NCBI GenBank assembly: GCA_963555705.1
Contig: OY743192.1
Span: forward strand, 50,001-114,000
Source of the DNA: Ligustrum vulgare
Taxonomy: Eukaryota > Streptophyta > Magnoliopsida > Lamiales > Oleaceae
Reading direction: 5' to 3'
Length of the DNA: 64,000 nt
This document shows positions 22,740 to 34,881 of the stretch, in pieces. How positions within the stretch are numbered: position 1 is the stretch's first letter; every line of letters begins with the position of its first letter. The position numbers were made by a program, and so were the translations under genes. The notes beneath the pieces were generated by a model. That model saw nothing but the letters and a program-made list of their open reading frames with translations, did no database searches and was not told where the DNA came from.

Positions 22740-25700
22740 GTCTGTAAGACCTATAGGGCAATTAGACTGAACATGGCATGTCTGACTGATTTACCTCTAT
22801 AAACCAAGGGACTTCTCGCATTGCACATAGGGAAGGTGCGGAGCGGTTCTTTATCTTATCATTGCCCTAAGGCTTGGAACTGAACTGCAAGTATATAAGA
22901 AAGGATATTGCTAAGAGTTAGCAGTCAAAGGGAGTTTGAACTGTGAAGGAATTACCGGTGCGCACAGAGGTGAGGGAGAGAATAAAGAGAATAGGCCCTT
23001 GACTATACGGAGGATAAGGAATTAGGCAGCTTAGGGACTGATTTCCTTTCTTATCTTATTGTTGAGACAGGAAAGCAGGCAAAGTCAAGCGGGTCGGCAT
23101 CTATCTGCAGTAGGAGTAGGACGTAGCACATAAGAGGGTCTTAGGGATCGATCTAGATGCCCAGAAGAGGATGTACAGTACGGTCTAATCAGTCCTAGCT
23201 TCCAAACCAGTCCTAGTAGGGAGGGGGATACTATATAGAGCTCTATGTTATCCATAAGAAAAGAGAGAAGGCTTGGACGTATAGCAAGATTAAATAAGAG
23301 GTATGGCATACGGGAATGATGGTATATGAAATGAAAGGCTGGAAACAGAGCTGGAGATGAGCGCTAGCCAATGGTTAATACTTCAGAAAGCACCTTAGCA
23401 ATTACCAGTAATGCCCCTATCGACCTCCGTCTTGTTTTTTGCTAGCTTGAGTGACGAACTTTACTATCTCATTAAACGCCGAATATCCATATATATTTCT
23501 TTTTTTTATGGAAGATAGTCGGCCCACTTCTAGCCGTTCCTGCGATTATGCCTGTTCTAGCCCTACCATACACCCCTATCATCATAATATAAAGGGGTAC
23601 TTTCGAGCTGATCTGTAACGGATCAAAGCGACCGTTAGTCGGGCTGATCTGTGATTGGTCAAGGCGACCGAGAGGACACATACCTCCTCCATATTCCTTA
23701 AATAGGCAAGACTCGGATACGGCATGCGAGAAGTATAATAGTTTACTGAACAACTACTTAGATCTTGATTGATTTGGATGCAATGGAATTTTTTCATTAC
23801 TCCAAAAAAAAGCCATCTCATGAGTATACATGACCCCACTACCTGTATAAAGCGTACATCTCTGCTCAGGGAGTAGGTCAAAGCTTTTTATAAGAAAAGT
23901 AAAAAGCTGGAATCCGAGAAGACAAGACCCCCTAAGAGCTTCTTGTAAACCAATTATTCGATCTGGAGATCCCAGCAAGGCTGCCGGAGACATCACTAAA
24001 CCCAGGGGTGTCTCTTGCAAAGAAGAATTCGTAGAGATTTTCCCAGAACCCCAGTCCAGCCTACCCGACTGATATAATGACGAATTAACTCTCCGTCCTT
24101 ATTAGTAGTAGGCGAATAGTGACCCTATTTGTATGCGCATTCACACGACGGGCACGTTCCAAGATCTCCCGCAACGAGAACCTAACACATGGTTTATTGA
24201 TAGTAAGCTGATTAAATAAATGGATCATAGGTTGGTTGAATATTGAGTTCCGCTTAGGCTACGTGTTCTGTTCACGCGCTACGAAGCCGCACACAGGATC
24301 TTAGACAGGTTTCGTCCCCTTTCGGGAACACCTTCTTACTAGTAGGGGCTAGCCTGATGCAAATATACCGAAAAAAGAAGATATCTATGGTCGATTCTAC
24401 GAAGAGTAGATTCGCCCCTTATGTTATGGCTCGTCTCGCGCTTAGGAACATGTCGTGAAGACGGAATAGAGTTTGTCGTTGAAATGATGACTTCTGGTGT
24501 TGCCCAGAAGGGCGGAATGCTAACGAACCGGGGCTACAGCACCTGTTTATCCCGATCCCACGAAAATAGGCAGATGCTCTCCTGTAGGTAGGAGCTACTT
24601 CACTTTCTGTATTGCGCGCTCTGAATCTGGCTAATTTTCCAATTTTGACTTGGTGATTGATATAGAAGGTGGTGTTCCGTGGATAGCGATTCTCATTCGG
24701 AAGGGCCTTGGAGAAGTGGCTTGCTTGGTTGTGAAAACCCCGAATCCGGACGTGCGCTTGGTAAGGCGCCTACTCCCCTACTAATTAAAGCCTACAGATG
24801 AGGGCGCCTACCGTACAATCATGTGGGAAGTGCATCCTGCACACAAGAAACTCAGTAGCGTATGCCACACCCATTGAAACGTATATTGTAATAAAATCTA
24901 AGACGCGACCCGCAACGCCCCATGCAAATCCCTACGTCGGTCAATCGATCAAAGTATAGGGTCAGTAGGGCCGTATTAGCAAGCGTGACGTGCCTTTGGA
25001 CTTTCAGACAAGACTAAAAGCAAAACAAAAGCGTCGTTGCCAAAAACTACCTTCCTCAACCGTTAAGGAAGATCGGAACAGGCTAAACAGGAGCATTGGA
25101 GAGGGCTCCACCGTCATTTATATCTAATGGATCAACTCGTGCTTATGTTATATCATTCTCAGTTACGAGTGCTTATGCGCCTCTCTTTTTTAAGCTAGGA
25201 AATTGAATCCGGGTCAGTGATCACTATGCCTTCTTCTGCTTTGGTCATTCAACTAATCTCGTCTGGTCGGGCAAGTAATCGAGAACTCAGGAAGAGCCTT
25301 TTGATTCTGTGGAAACTACTCTGCCCTCGTCCATCGCCCCTGTAAGCCAGCCTGCTCTCGTTCGGTCTGACGTAATTAGCTCCTCTCGTCACAGGTCACT
25401 GCTATAACTTCCGACGTCTAAATAGACTTGATTGGTTTAAACATAAACCAAACCATTTCTTTTTGAACTTGATTGCATAGCCTTTGGTTTTCCCTGTCTT
25501 GTCAGGCTCGTCTGAGTCAGCGGGTCTGATCTTAGGTCCGCTAGTCTCTCTGTCCTTCTATTCTACTTTGAAACTCTCCCTTCGAAGTCGTCCTTGTTCG
25601 CTACCAATCAATCCCAACTCCCATTAACCACCGCTCTACCCCCTTCTAGTGCATAACCTAAAAAAGCTAGGCATAGACAACTACTCTCGCTAGGAAACTA

Positions 25701-27330
25701 CCCTTCTTTAAGTTTAAGAAAGGCTAGCAAACTTCTCACCAGTGAGCATAGATAGGGCGAAACGACATTCTTGTGACTTCGAAGGGCTTTCTACAAGGAT
25801 TCCTGGGATATCGGGGATAAGGAGAGGTGAGGCTTTATAGTCATCCATCTTCATAGCCCATTGCGGGGCTTTGTATACGTTATTTGGCAGAATCTATCCC
25901 AACAGATCATAGAACTTACCATCTCCAGGATGACAGACCATACATAAGTTAAAAAAGGGTCCCGTACGGGCACTGGAAACACTAATCAATCATGCAGTTC
26001 AGGTTGGATTTCTTTCTTTAGTAAGACGGTCTGTTAAATCAATCGAATAGGTCAATTGGGTAGATGGTGGGAAATTCAAATTCTCTAAGTGGCATTCTTT
26101 TTTGTTTGAGTTTAGCATCCCTTCCTTAGTTTCCATATCCCGGTCAAGGCTATCAACCGATTCATTCCTCTTTCCTGCTCTTCCCCTGTAGTAAATTCGA
26201 AAAGACCCTGGGGTGTTAAGCTTCATCTGGCTCCAAGCCCAGGGGCTTCAAATCAACGTAAAACGCAGGGGAAGTGGCAGCAGTAAGCCAACTACATTAT
26301 CTCATTAGCGAAGAAAGAGTAAATGACGTCACTGTTTTCTTAGTAATAGTAAGAATCAATTCCATCAGTCAAAAAACTTTCTCTCCCTCATCAGTAAGGC
26401 TTATGGAATCAAATAGTTTTTTTGGCAAGTTAGCAAGATAGAATATATATCTAAGATTCGGTAGCTAAATGACATCTCCCTCATTCAAGCAAGCCAGTCA
26501 TCAAGTCATTAACCACTTCACGGGGAGCCCCTTCACCATTAGGTTAGGAAAGCGGCTATGATAGTACAAAAGGTACTAAGAAAAGTGATCGAGTTCGACA
26601 AACCTGGCTTTTGGTCAAGACTTGTAGTGATCCATTTGCCGCAGCGTGGCTTTTCGGTCAGTCAGTTAAAAACTTTCTTCCCGCGAAATGCCCTTCCCTT
26701 ATCTTGGTGTGAGACCTAGACCTTCCTGGAAAGGTCATACTCCCCGAAAAAGTATTGATTCATAAACCGACTATGCTTTCGTGCCCTTTTGATCGTTCTC
26801 AATTCGGTCCTTCTTGCGGACTCTCATGCCTTTTTAATGAAAAACTGGCTGGCTTTCTTACTCTGTTAACGCTTTCTAATTTACTTGCTCTCCCATGAGA
26901 AGGTGAAACTCTCGTGCGCACTTTCATCATAAGTAAGATCAGGACTTAGACCACCCGGTCACCGCCTCTATGAGGAAATCTACTACCTTGGTTTTCTTAT
27001 CCACTCTCTGACTCATTATCCGAAAGCCAGTGGAAGTTAGATCACTAGGGAATTGAACCGCTAGTATCGGAGGTAGATTCCTTCTGATCTGATTCCCGAA
27101 GACCACACTCTCGAAGAAGAGAGAGAAGAAAGAAAAGACTCGAAGTCAATGCATCCGCGGCTCCTAGCGCTACGGGCACCTTCTTCAAGACAAGAATCAA
27201 AGTACTAGAATGAGGAAGAAACCGTTCGAATCTTTTATCTCCAAAAAGGATGTAACTCTATGTAATAAGAAGAAAGGCAATTACTATTCTCAAGAGAATC
27301 CCCAATCTCATCCAGGATGAGCGCACGTCG
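22740..27330. other. intergenic DNA with possible intron fragment
   Basis: No protein gene recognised across 4.6 kb. ORFs are short and mostly mutual antisense shadows. The stretch 24750-25150 has features of a structured RNA (hairpin at 24760-24812) and is listed separately. Confidence 0.45.
24752..24812 (+). other. GTGCG plus long hairpin, possible group II intron 5' end
   Basis: GTGCG at 24752-24756 fits the group II intron 5' consensus GUGYG. It is followed at once by GGTAAGGCGCC (24760-24770), which pairs with GGCGCCTACC (24803-24812) leaving one bulged A. The paired strands enclose a 32-nt loop. No flanking exon could be named and no matching domain V was found nearby, so this could be a trans-splicing half-intron, a decayed intron or an unrelated hairpin. 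Confidence 0.25.
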
Positions 27331-27334
27331 CATT

Positions 27335-29937
27335 CTATTTCTCTTCTTCTATGCCCTTTTTATCTGTTTTCTTTGCATCAAACTGTGATTTAATCTCTTT
27401 GCATCTCTCTTCAATTTGAGAGAATTTCTCATTGTTCATTTCATTTAGTCGTTTCTTTAGTGATTTGAATACTGTTTTTCCAATGTGATTTAAACTAGAC
27501 AAGTCTTCAATATCAATTGGTTCACTATCCACCCAGTCACCTGAAGAAAATACTGGTTTTCTCTTGTTACCAAGCTTAATCCCAATAGTCTCTATTCTTT
27601 CTTCCTCGCCGACGGTAAGCTTTTTCAAATTCACCTTGAATTTATGTAAATTCTTTACCGGTATTTTTGTCTCTGGATCCTGTAACAGTATCTCAAAGTT
27701 TTCTTTTCTAACATGATCCTTCAAAGGTCCCTTGAACCTGAGTACATCTTTCTCTTTTGTTTCGTAGTAATAGGATTTCGGTGCTAAAAAGTATCCTTTT
27801 AGGATAAAGTCCTCTAGCTTAAACTTACCTAAAGCAGAAGAAGAGACTTCTGAATCTGGTATTGGCTGACCAAGCACAACTGAGTCAGTGTCCGTGGAGT
27901 AGCAGTCCTCTCTTGAGATATAAGGGTACATATAGATCCTAGCATAGGCTGTGATCGCAGCAGCTAGTTGGACAGCTGAGTTTTCCGGTGGCTTCCAATA
28001 ATCTGGGCCTTTATCGGTATTGCTATGGAAGGAAATGATGTATTTGTTCTCATAAAGCAATTCACAGAATATAAGATCACTATGCCTGAGCAGATTTTTG
28101 CTTTTCTTTTCATCGCAGATCTCTGTTATTGTGCTTTTAGGGTTAATGCCAAATCTACCGTATAGCGAATTCATTAGGATCTTGTACACATAGGCCATTG
28201 CATCATTCTTTTCTTTCTTTGCCTCTAACCTGCTCTCAAAGAGTGAGCTAACAAAGTCCTTGAATGGGCTTTCCTTCCTCTCAAAAAGGTAGCCTGAGAT
28301 TGGGATCACAGTGTAGCCAATGTCTCTTGCATACTTTAATTCCTCGCTAAAGTACACTCCAACAAATACCCCGGTTGGAAAGATGAGAGTGTTTTCCTTG
28401 TTTCGATAGGGTAGAAAGGGCTTATTGATAGTCTTCGGACATTCCACATATGCCTCAATAAAGCCAAACATGCTATCTAAGTCCATGCCCTCAAGATTTC
28501 TATGCCAGACTGGCACACCACCTGGCATTGGAAATTCCTTCATTACAAAGGGATAGAGAGAGTTCACATCGTAGTAGTATAGGTTCTCGTCATAAGGCTT
28601 GTATGCATCTGTATGACCTCCGTAGTAGGCACGCCTTATAAAGCTGTCTTCATTCTTGTTTGGGATGTGGATTGGCCAATTAGAAGCATCGTAGTATTTC
28701 AAACGAAAGATGTTTAGAGCCAGTGAGGCAAAGGTTATCTTGCTTTCAATGTCCACCTGGAACAGCTTCCAATATATCTCTTGAGCTTTTAGCATAACAC
28801 CACCCAAAGAAGAATATCCTGTTTCATATAGTCTAACAATATTTTTTTCTGACTTTCCAGATTGATCATACTAAGATTATTATGGTCGATCTTGCCTTTC
28901 CCGCCAAGTTCCGGGCATAGATTCTTAGATAGGGCATCTAGTGAGGCAGGGAGTAGATTCAAGGAGTCTCTAACTCGGAATAACATCTTCTTACCTGAAT
29001 AGACTGCTATCTCGTAAACCCTATTGTTCCTCAGCAGTGTTTTGAGCTCATAGTTCTTGTGATGACATACTAGGTGCTTAAGAAAGATAATTCCATCGAA
29101 TCTAGATAAGTTGTGGAAGTAAATTGTTAAAGGTGATTGTTCTTGTCTAACAATTCTTAATATCCTTAATACAAAGTCATTAAGTACCTTAGTACTCCTA
29201 TCTTCAAATTGATTCAAGATTATTTTGTAGTCTTCACTGAAGTAGGTATCAATCATAATCTCATTGATCTGTTCACCAGGGCGAACCATCATGAGACCAA
29301 CAGCATAAGGAAAATGAACTTGATTTATTATGATAGTCTCCATATCGGCAACAATGAATGGTTTCTGCTCAGTGCGAGATTGTTTGAGTGCTGTGATATG
29401 GGTTGGATAGCTACGATTACTATGTCGGATCACTTTAGCAGTAATTGGTTCGGTATCGGTCTTGGGCTCACTCCATCCGTAATAAGCATCAATGATGGCA
29501 TAAAGTATGATTTTGCTCTCCTCTTCAGATTTGGGTTGCCAATCCTTCTTTATGTCATCCATATAGACTCTGATCATGATTTTCAATATTCTTTCTCCTT
29601 CGTATATTTGTGCATAATGAGCAAGAATTTTGGATATTTGAGCATAGACAATACCCATCGGAATTAACTTTTCATCCAGATCAGTCAAGGGGATAGCAGG
29701 ACCTAGCGTAAATGGAACCTCCACTTCGAAAGATCGCAACATGGTAAAGGTAATTGTGAACTTAGCGTAACCTAATATGGCTGGGTAAGCAAACCGGATT
29801 AAGAGATCCATGGTCGCATTAGTGAGTAGAGCATTCTCTATAATAATAGGGTAAGGCTCTATGAAGTAATGTGTTGCAATGATTAACCCAGGATGGGGAT
29901 TATGGTATCCAGATCGTTCTGTCCTATGATAATTCAT
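27335..29937 (-). pseudogene. dpo: linear-plasmid family B (protein-primed type) DNA polymerase, one frameshift
   Basis: Two overlapping frames make one polymerase. The upstream part (29937-28789, 382 residues) holds the 3'-5' exonuclease: DMET with D198/E200 (ExoI), HNLSRFD at 275-281 (ExoII) and YMKQD at 370-374 (ExoIII). The downstream part (28807-27335, 490 residues) holds the polymerase: YDVNSLYP with D80 (motif A), KILMNSLYG at 209-217 (motif B) and STDTDS at 304-309 (motif C). The expected length for plant and fungal mitochondrial plasmid polymerases is about 850-1000 residues, which the sum fits. The frames part at 28789-28807, in a CTTCTTTGGGTGG context on the minus strand, consistent with loss of one base. 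It follows the RNA polymerase after 9 nt. C-to-U editing cannot repair a frameshift. Confidence 0.93.
28789..28807 (-). other. frameshift site in the plasmid DNA polymerase
   Basis: The exonuclease frame terminates at 28789 just after the ExoIII motif, and the polymerase frame is open from 28807. The overlap lies in a run-containing context (CTTCTTTGGG). One lost base explains it; programmed shifting is the less likely alternative. Confidence 0.75.
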
Positions 29938-31651
29938 ACTTTTTTCTTAATAGTGTACGCAGTAATATGGAGATCCTTCTTTACTTTTTAGCTGATCCTT
30001 GAATTGATTCCACTTTTCCAAATGAGCAAGCCCAGCATTGGGATCTGTGGAATCACAACCGCATACATTACGAATATAGTTCTCGTAAGATACCAGTATT
30101 GCCTGGATCCTTTCTTCCCAAGTTTCCCTCATCTTCTTGCTTATGTTCTTTGGTACATTAGCATTTAAGAAATATTCAAGCGCATCTTTTGATAATACAA
30201 GATTGAGGTTGATATTATCCTCTTTGATTCCAGAGTGCTCACTTTCGAGAATATGTTTAATAACATTCATATAGATGAACTCGTTGATGATTATAAGTGG
30301 TGGGCCCATGTCACGAATGACATTGCTATATATTCGAGGTATATTATAGCAATATTGAGCTGTTGTTATAAAGTTGTCGTGTACTGTGTATATTGGCGCA
30401 TTAGCTTCTAGCATTTTTTTGACTACATTCATAGCAATTTGGGCATCTTTCTGATGGATGAAGTTGACGAAGGTAGAGATTTCAGTCTTCCTACGATCTC
30501 TCTTAGAAGAAGAAACTCTTAGTGTCACCCGACGCCTCTTCTTATGATATTGATCATATACCGATATATTTATTGCTTCCATTTTCATATAATCCTGTAC
30601 CGTGGTATAGTAAGAGGTTTTATAGAAAACTGGGCAATCCCTAGCTGCAGCGACCCAGCCAATATTGCGGATCAACCGGATCAGGCATTCCATGCCCTGA
30701 TATTTAATCTTCCAGAACTTAAAGCAGACAGAGGCAACTTGGAAGCTTTCCTTAGGAGTGATGTAGTGAGAGAGATTGTCTTTTAGATCGTTGGCTGTGC
30801 TCATTAAAGTTTTCCCATATATAAGTGGCATAAAGATACCTTTGACTAGCTTACGAGTGAGGAGCTTGCAAACTATCGTAGCTAGATTCTTATTCTCAAG
30901 TTCTGCTATCATGAACTCCTTGAGCTCTTTGAGGAAGAAAGTATAAACATCTTGGATTGAATCATCAACTGATGGGATGAGATTCGTTCTCATAGCCATG
31001 GTATTATCCAACATAAAGTAACTCATGATCTGATATGCACTAGCTGAGGCGTCTTGCGTAATAGGGAAGCTAGCCGTTTGGCTTTTGCGAATTAATGATG
31101 AAGCTCCTATTATATGGGAGAGGAACTGAAAGGGGCGTCTTGCATCCCGAGCATCCTCGATAATTTTATTATTACTTTCATATGAGAAATTCGATACGTA
31201 TTTTTCTGACCAATTGTATGCTTCTTTGTCAGAGTCGAAAGACTGGTAATGAAAGGCCATTGATTCCTTAAATCTTAATATTGTCTCATCCATATTCTTA
31301 ATATTCTTAATAGAATCGCTATCCACCAAGAGGATCATGCTTCTTGCTAGATCACGCTCGTGGAAATGCAAGACCCCACAGCGGTAGATTCGACCTCGGA
31401 AGTCGAGAAAAGCAGGCAAATAAAATTTATAACCATCGAAGGCATTAGCCAGCTTGATAATCAATCTCTCATAACGAGAACGCTGTATGTTTTTACATAA
31501 AGTATTTAACAAATAGCTAAAGCTAAATAATTTATTAATTGCCTCATCCTGCATGTGACAACTTCTAAGTAAGGTTGATACCTCTGTGAGATTCATTGAG
31601 GCAAGAAATCTTGGCATGAGATAACCATTATCAACTAATAACTTCTCATTA

Positions 31652-31704
31652 TTATTTAGAAATTTCAACCAACAACTGTTGATTACACAGGCGGTAACGA
31701 TCAT
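31652..31704 (-). other. frameshift overlap in the plasmid RNA polymerase
   Basis: Segment 2 of rpo ends at 31652 while segment 3 is open from 31704. The switch point lies near an AAATTTCTAAATAATAAT run on the minus strand, a plausible indel site. Confidence 0.75.
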
Positions 31705-32254
31705 ACATTTCCCCTGATGGTGTACTTAAGTAACCACCAGATATATCGGACATGGTTCTAGGTCTTTTTTTACACTGAGGGCTGGCATTCGTCCAATCTA
31801 GAGGTTTGCATACCATAGGCAGGTTGAGCTTGATTGGTAGTAATGAGATATCAAAGTTGCAGACAGCGTAGAGATGTTTTGGAAGATAATAAGATCCTTC
31901 CTTCTTCTGCACTCGAACAGTCCCGCTCAAATCAGTCGTTAAAGTTATCAATTTCCTTTCCTCCATGAATTGAACTAAGCCAGCACCGATGGGATACATC
32001 TTCGATAATTTAGATTCACTCTTCTTAACTGAATTCTGAGCATTAGAAAGACCATCAGTGGCCATAGATGACTGTATTCTCATTTTACTCTTATGTGATT
32101 TCAAAAGTGATGCTTGTTTCCGGACATTAGACTCTAGTTGTTCTACCAAAGTAGCAACACGAATCATTAATTTTGATTCTTCATGGTTAAAAAGCATTCC
32201 TTGTACATGAACTCTTAAGGCTTCAATAGTATATTGACCGAACTCTGAAAGCAA

Positions 32255-32257
32255 TTA
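32255..32257 (-). other. in-frame TAA in the plasmid RNA polymerase N-terminus
   Basis: The frame is open for 167 codons before this TAA and for 201 codons after it, with no frame change. One substitution could create it. C-to-U editing cannot remove a TAA. Confidence 0.8.
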
Positions 32258-32942
32258 GATTTCATCCATATTGAGTAAACTTCTCCTTAGATAATCTTTT
32301 GCATTCTCCTGATCACGTTTTATTAAGATTTGAAATATGTTGGGTACAGTCTTAAAAATAGATTCCTCATCGAAAAACATAGTAAGTTCCTCAATCCTGA
32401 TTTGAATCTCTTTTAATTTATCTTCTGTTAATGGGAAGTCTTCTTTTGATTTATGCAAAATATCGAATACTTCTTGCTTATACTGTTCTGATTTAGTTAT
32501 ATTATTCTTTTTAGCATTCAGGGTACTATCTTCACTGGTACTATCATCAGAATTTAGGATTGATTTAGTCTTCTCTTCATCCTGGGTACTGTTCGATTGA
32601 TTTTCCTTTTCAAAATATTTATTGTAAAAATCAATCCAAAATGGAATTAATAAGATTTTGGATTGATTTTCCCAGCTCAGCCTATTGCAGTTTGAAGGTA
32701 ATCCCTTGCAGCTATTGAGAATGCTAAGGTCTATGTATAAGGTAGATACGGGTCCTGCCTAAGCGCTTGTGTAATCTATTTTGGAAGGTCTTGAAGAGCC
32801 TTTTGCTAATGCTTTCTCCCGGCCCTACCTCTTCTGGTTAACGCCTTTCTTCAGATCTCTTTCTCGTAGTGATCCACAGGTTCAGGAACTGCGGGCTGAT
32901 TCTGAACTGGAGGGGGTACTGGGTCTACAGGTCTAGCATCTG

Positions 32943-33400
32943 CTACTCTTGGTTGGCTTTGTGGTTGTGGATCTGTGTCCCCTGAGCCGGGGTGGTAGAT
33001 GGAGGGTTTGTTCCTTGAGCAGCAGGTGCAGCCAGGGTATTTCCGATGGCTACCTGCGAGGTCAATTGTGCTAGCATCCGGGCAATCTCAGCTAGTTGAC
33101 GGCTAACTGCCTCGTTAGAAAGTTGCTGATTTGCCGGGGCTGTAGGGTGAAGCTGGTGGTTAGAGCCAGTGGACTCTTCATTGTCCCCATCATAGAGAGT
33201 AAGCAAGCTACCTCGGTGACTGGCGTTGTTGGCCATGATCTCTGGGTCTGATTCACCAAGGCGTTCTAGGTCCTCTATTTTGACTAACCTCCTGGACGGG
33301 CCTCTAGTAGTTCGCACCCACCTGCGGTTTGCAAACTGACGGCGAACCGAGTCTAAGAAAGATTCCTCTTGTGCCGAACCTATGGTTCAACACTAAAGAT
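32943..33400 (-). pseudogene. gag-like retrotransposon fragment, probably Ty3/gypsy
   Basis: The minus-strand frame is open from about 33400. It gives an arginine-rich start (FANRRWVRTTRGPSRRLVKI), then an acidic stretch, a predicted helical segment SRQLAEIARMLAQLTSQV and a Pro/Gln/Ala-rich tail. This composition and order resemble the N-terminal part of plant gypsy gag proteins. No capsid core or zinc knuckle follows. A nuclear gene fragment is the alternative. Confidence 0.35.
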
Positions 33401-33492
33401 TAGGGATAAAAACCAAAAGACCGAAACGGGATCCACGAGAAAGAAGAACAAAGGCACATCACTACATATAAGATAAAAAATCGGGCACTCTT

Positions 33493-33585
33493 TATATACT
33501 CGTTTCAAGTATTACGCTCGTTCTATATACTCGCTTCAGGGATTCCGCTCGTTTCCTTACTCGTTACAGGTATGGAACTCGTTGG
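33493..33585 (+). repeat. 31-nt imperfect tandem repeat, three units
   Basis: Units are 33493-33523, 33524-33554 and 33555-33585. Each has the pattern (TATA/CCT)TACTCG.TTCAG/A...GCTCGTT. Units 1 and 2 are closest. It is just upstream, on the minus strand, of the gag-like fragment. No coding sense is apparent. Confidence 0.75.
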
Positions 33586-34213
33586 GTTAGCTCCTAGTCC
33601 AAAGGGATTGGGTTTGTGTTCAGTGTTCCGGGTACAAGAAAGAAAGTCCAAGCACAGAATGAGGCGAGAAAGAAAGATTGTGTTATAGTAGGGTTAGACT
33701 GCCTCTCTTATTAATGCACGGCTGAGGAGAAGTCTGTGGCTTAACTTGAATAATCTCTTTCAACCCTATCTGTCTTGCCTTTCTTCTTTGGTGTGGTCTT
33801 CCGAGGGAACAGGCAAAGGGTAGCAGTCAGGCGCGGGGTAGAAGAAATAATCAAAGACTGACCTTGACCCTTCCCTTGATTTGCTTGATTTGAATGAACT
33901 ACATAAGCCCATATCCGTACAGGGAAGGGGCTTCCCCCTGGGCCGGTACCCATTCGATTGTTGGTTTAGTACTACGTAAGCCTGTAACTCTTTCGTCATT
34001 GAATCGGAATTGGCTTCGCGTTCGAACTTTGAGCCGGAAGTTTGATCAATTGCTGATTCAAAGAAGGGTTCTTCTTTCGAAGCGGTCAATCGAAGAAATT
34101 CCTTCTTTGACTTTCTGGGGCAAGCAAGATCCTTTCTTTCTCCATCTCGCTTTACTCACTATCTATACGAAATAACGATCTCAACGGCTGGCTTGACTAA
34201 ACCTATCTATTGA

Positions 34214-34480
34214 TTAAGGTAAGGAAGGCGGGTTCAGCTCGAGTAATCCGATGGCTTTTGCTCGCTCAACCTTATCTTGTTGGCACGTCCTTACATATTT
34301 GATTCTTCGACATACATCATCCTTGGCCAATAGTAGCCCCTCAAGGCCATTGTGCGGTGCGTTCTCGGGTGACCAGCCCCCTGTAGTAGTCATTGTGTCG
34401 TGGCACTCCTTTTGGAGTGACTTTCTCAAATCTCCATTAGGCACGAAAAGTCGATTCCATTCCTTCCTCATTTCAATTTC
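34214..34480 (-). pseudogene. Ty3/gypsy integrase zinc-binding fragment
   Basis: The minus strand encodes RLFVPNGDLRKSLQKECHDT, a divergent middle, then YVRTCQQDKVERAK.IGLLE. This is the H2C2 integrase head of plant chromovirus-type gypsy elements (VPxxxLRxxLLxExHD ... VxxCxxCQxxK). The second histidine region is scrambled by frame changes and one of the two C-terminal cysteines is lost in a CQQDK run. It is a decayed fragment with no RT or integrase core around it. Confidence 0.8.
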
Positions 34481-34881
34481 AGGAAGAGTGGTCCGGTTTA
34501 CAGCTAGAAGAAAGAAAAAGGCTATTCATTAGCAACAACAAGAGTAACACACGGCGCGGCACTCCTGCAGTTAGAAGAAGAGCGCGACCGGAACCAAGCA
34601 TGAAAGATTGACTGTGACGCTACGTGCATACACTGATCACTACGGAGAAGAGGAAACATGTCATAAAGCATAGGGGGAAAGCAAACATCGACTTCCCCCA
34701 AAAACCATTGATTGGGATCGATATAACAGAGTGTGCTCGATAGTCATCACTATTATGTCCCCGAAAGGAATGTATGTCACCTTTTTTATCATTTCAAGGC
34801 TTCCGAAGGAGAGATTTTCATTGTACTGGCATGCCGTGTGGAAGTCCTGTCTGCTGGGTACTGCACTCTTATACAATTCAT

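Larger units (their letters stand above)
29947..32758 (-). pseudogene. rpo: linear-plasmid phage-type RNA polymerase, one stop and one frameshift
   Basis: A single-subunit T7-like RNA polymerase in three open segments on the minus strand. Segment 1 (32758-32255) is an acidic Ser/Asn-rich N-terminus without any in-frame ATG, ending in a TAA. Segment 2 (32254-31652) continues in the same frame and carries YPIGAGLVQFMEERKLI and LPIKLNLPMVCKPLDW, typical of the N-terminal/promoter-binding half. Segment 3 (31704-29947, 585 residues) is in another frame and has DFRGRIYR (101-108), the catalytic Asp in TQDASASAYQ (D218), RKLVKGIFMPLIYG (284-297, with K288 and Y296 matching T7 K631/Y639) and VHDNF (D443). 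All catalytic residues survive. Non-AUG starts, or truncation at the plasmid insertion border near 32.7 kb, would explain the missing ATG. Such genes transcribe linear mitochondrial plasmids. Confidence 0.92.

Noticed and set aside
29209..29667. 152-codon plus ORF, and 30544-30786 plus
   Set aside because: Antisense shadows of the DNA and RNA polymerase genes.
27300..32770. Terminal inverted repeats of the linear plasmid
   Set aside because: No matching inverted sequence found by eye at the two borders; the ends may be lost.
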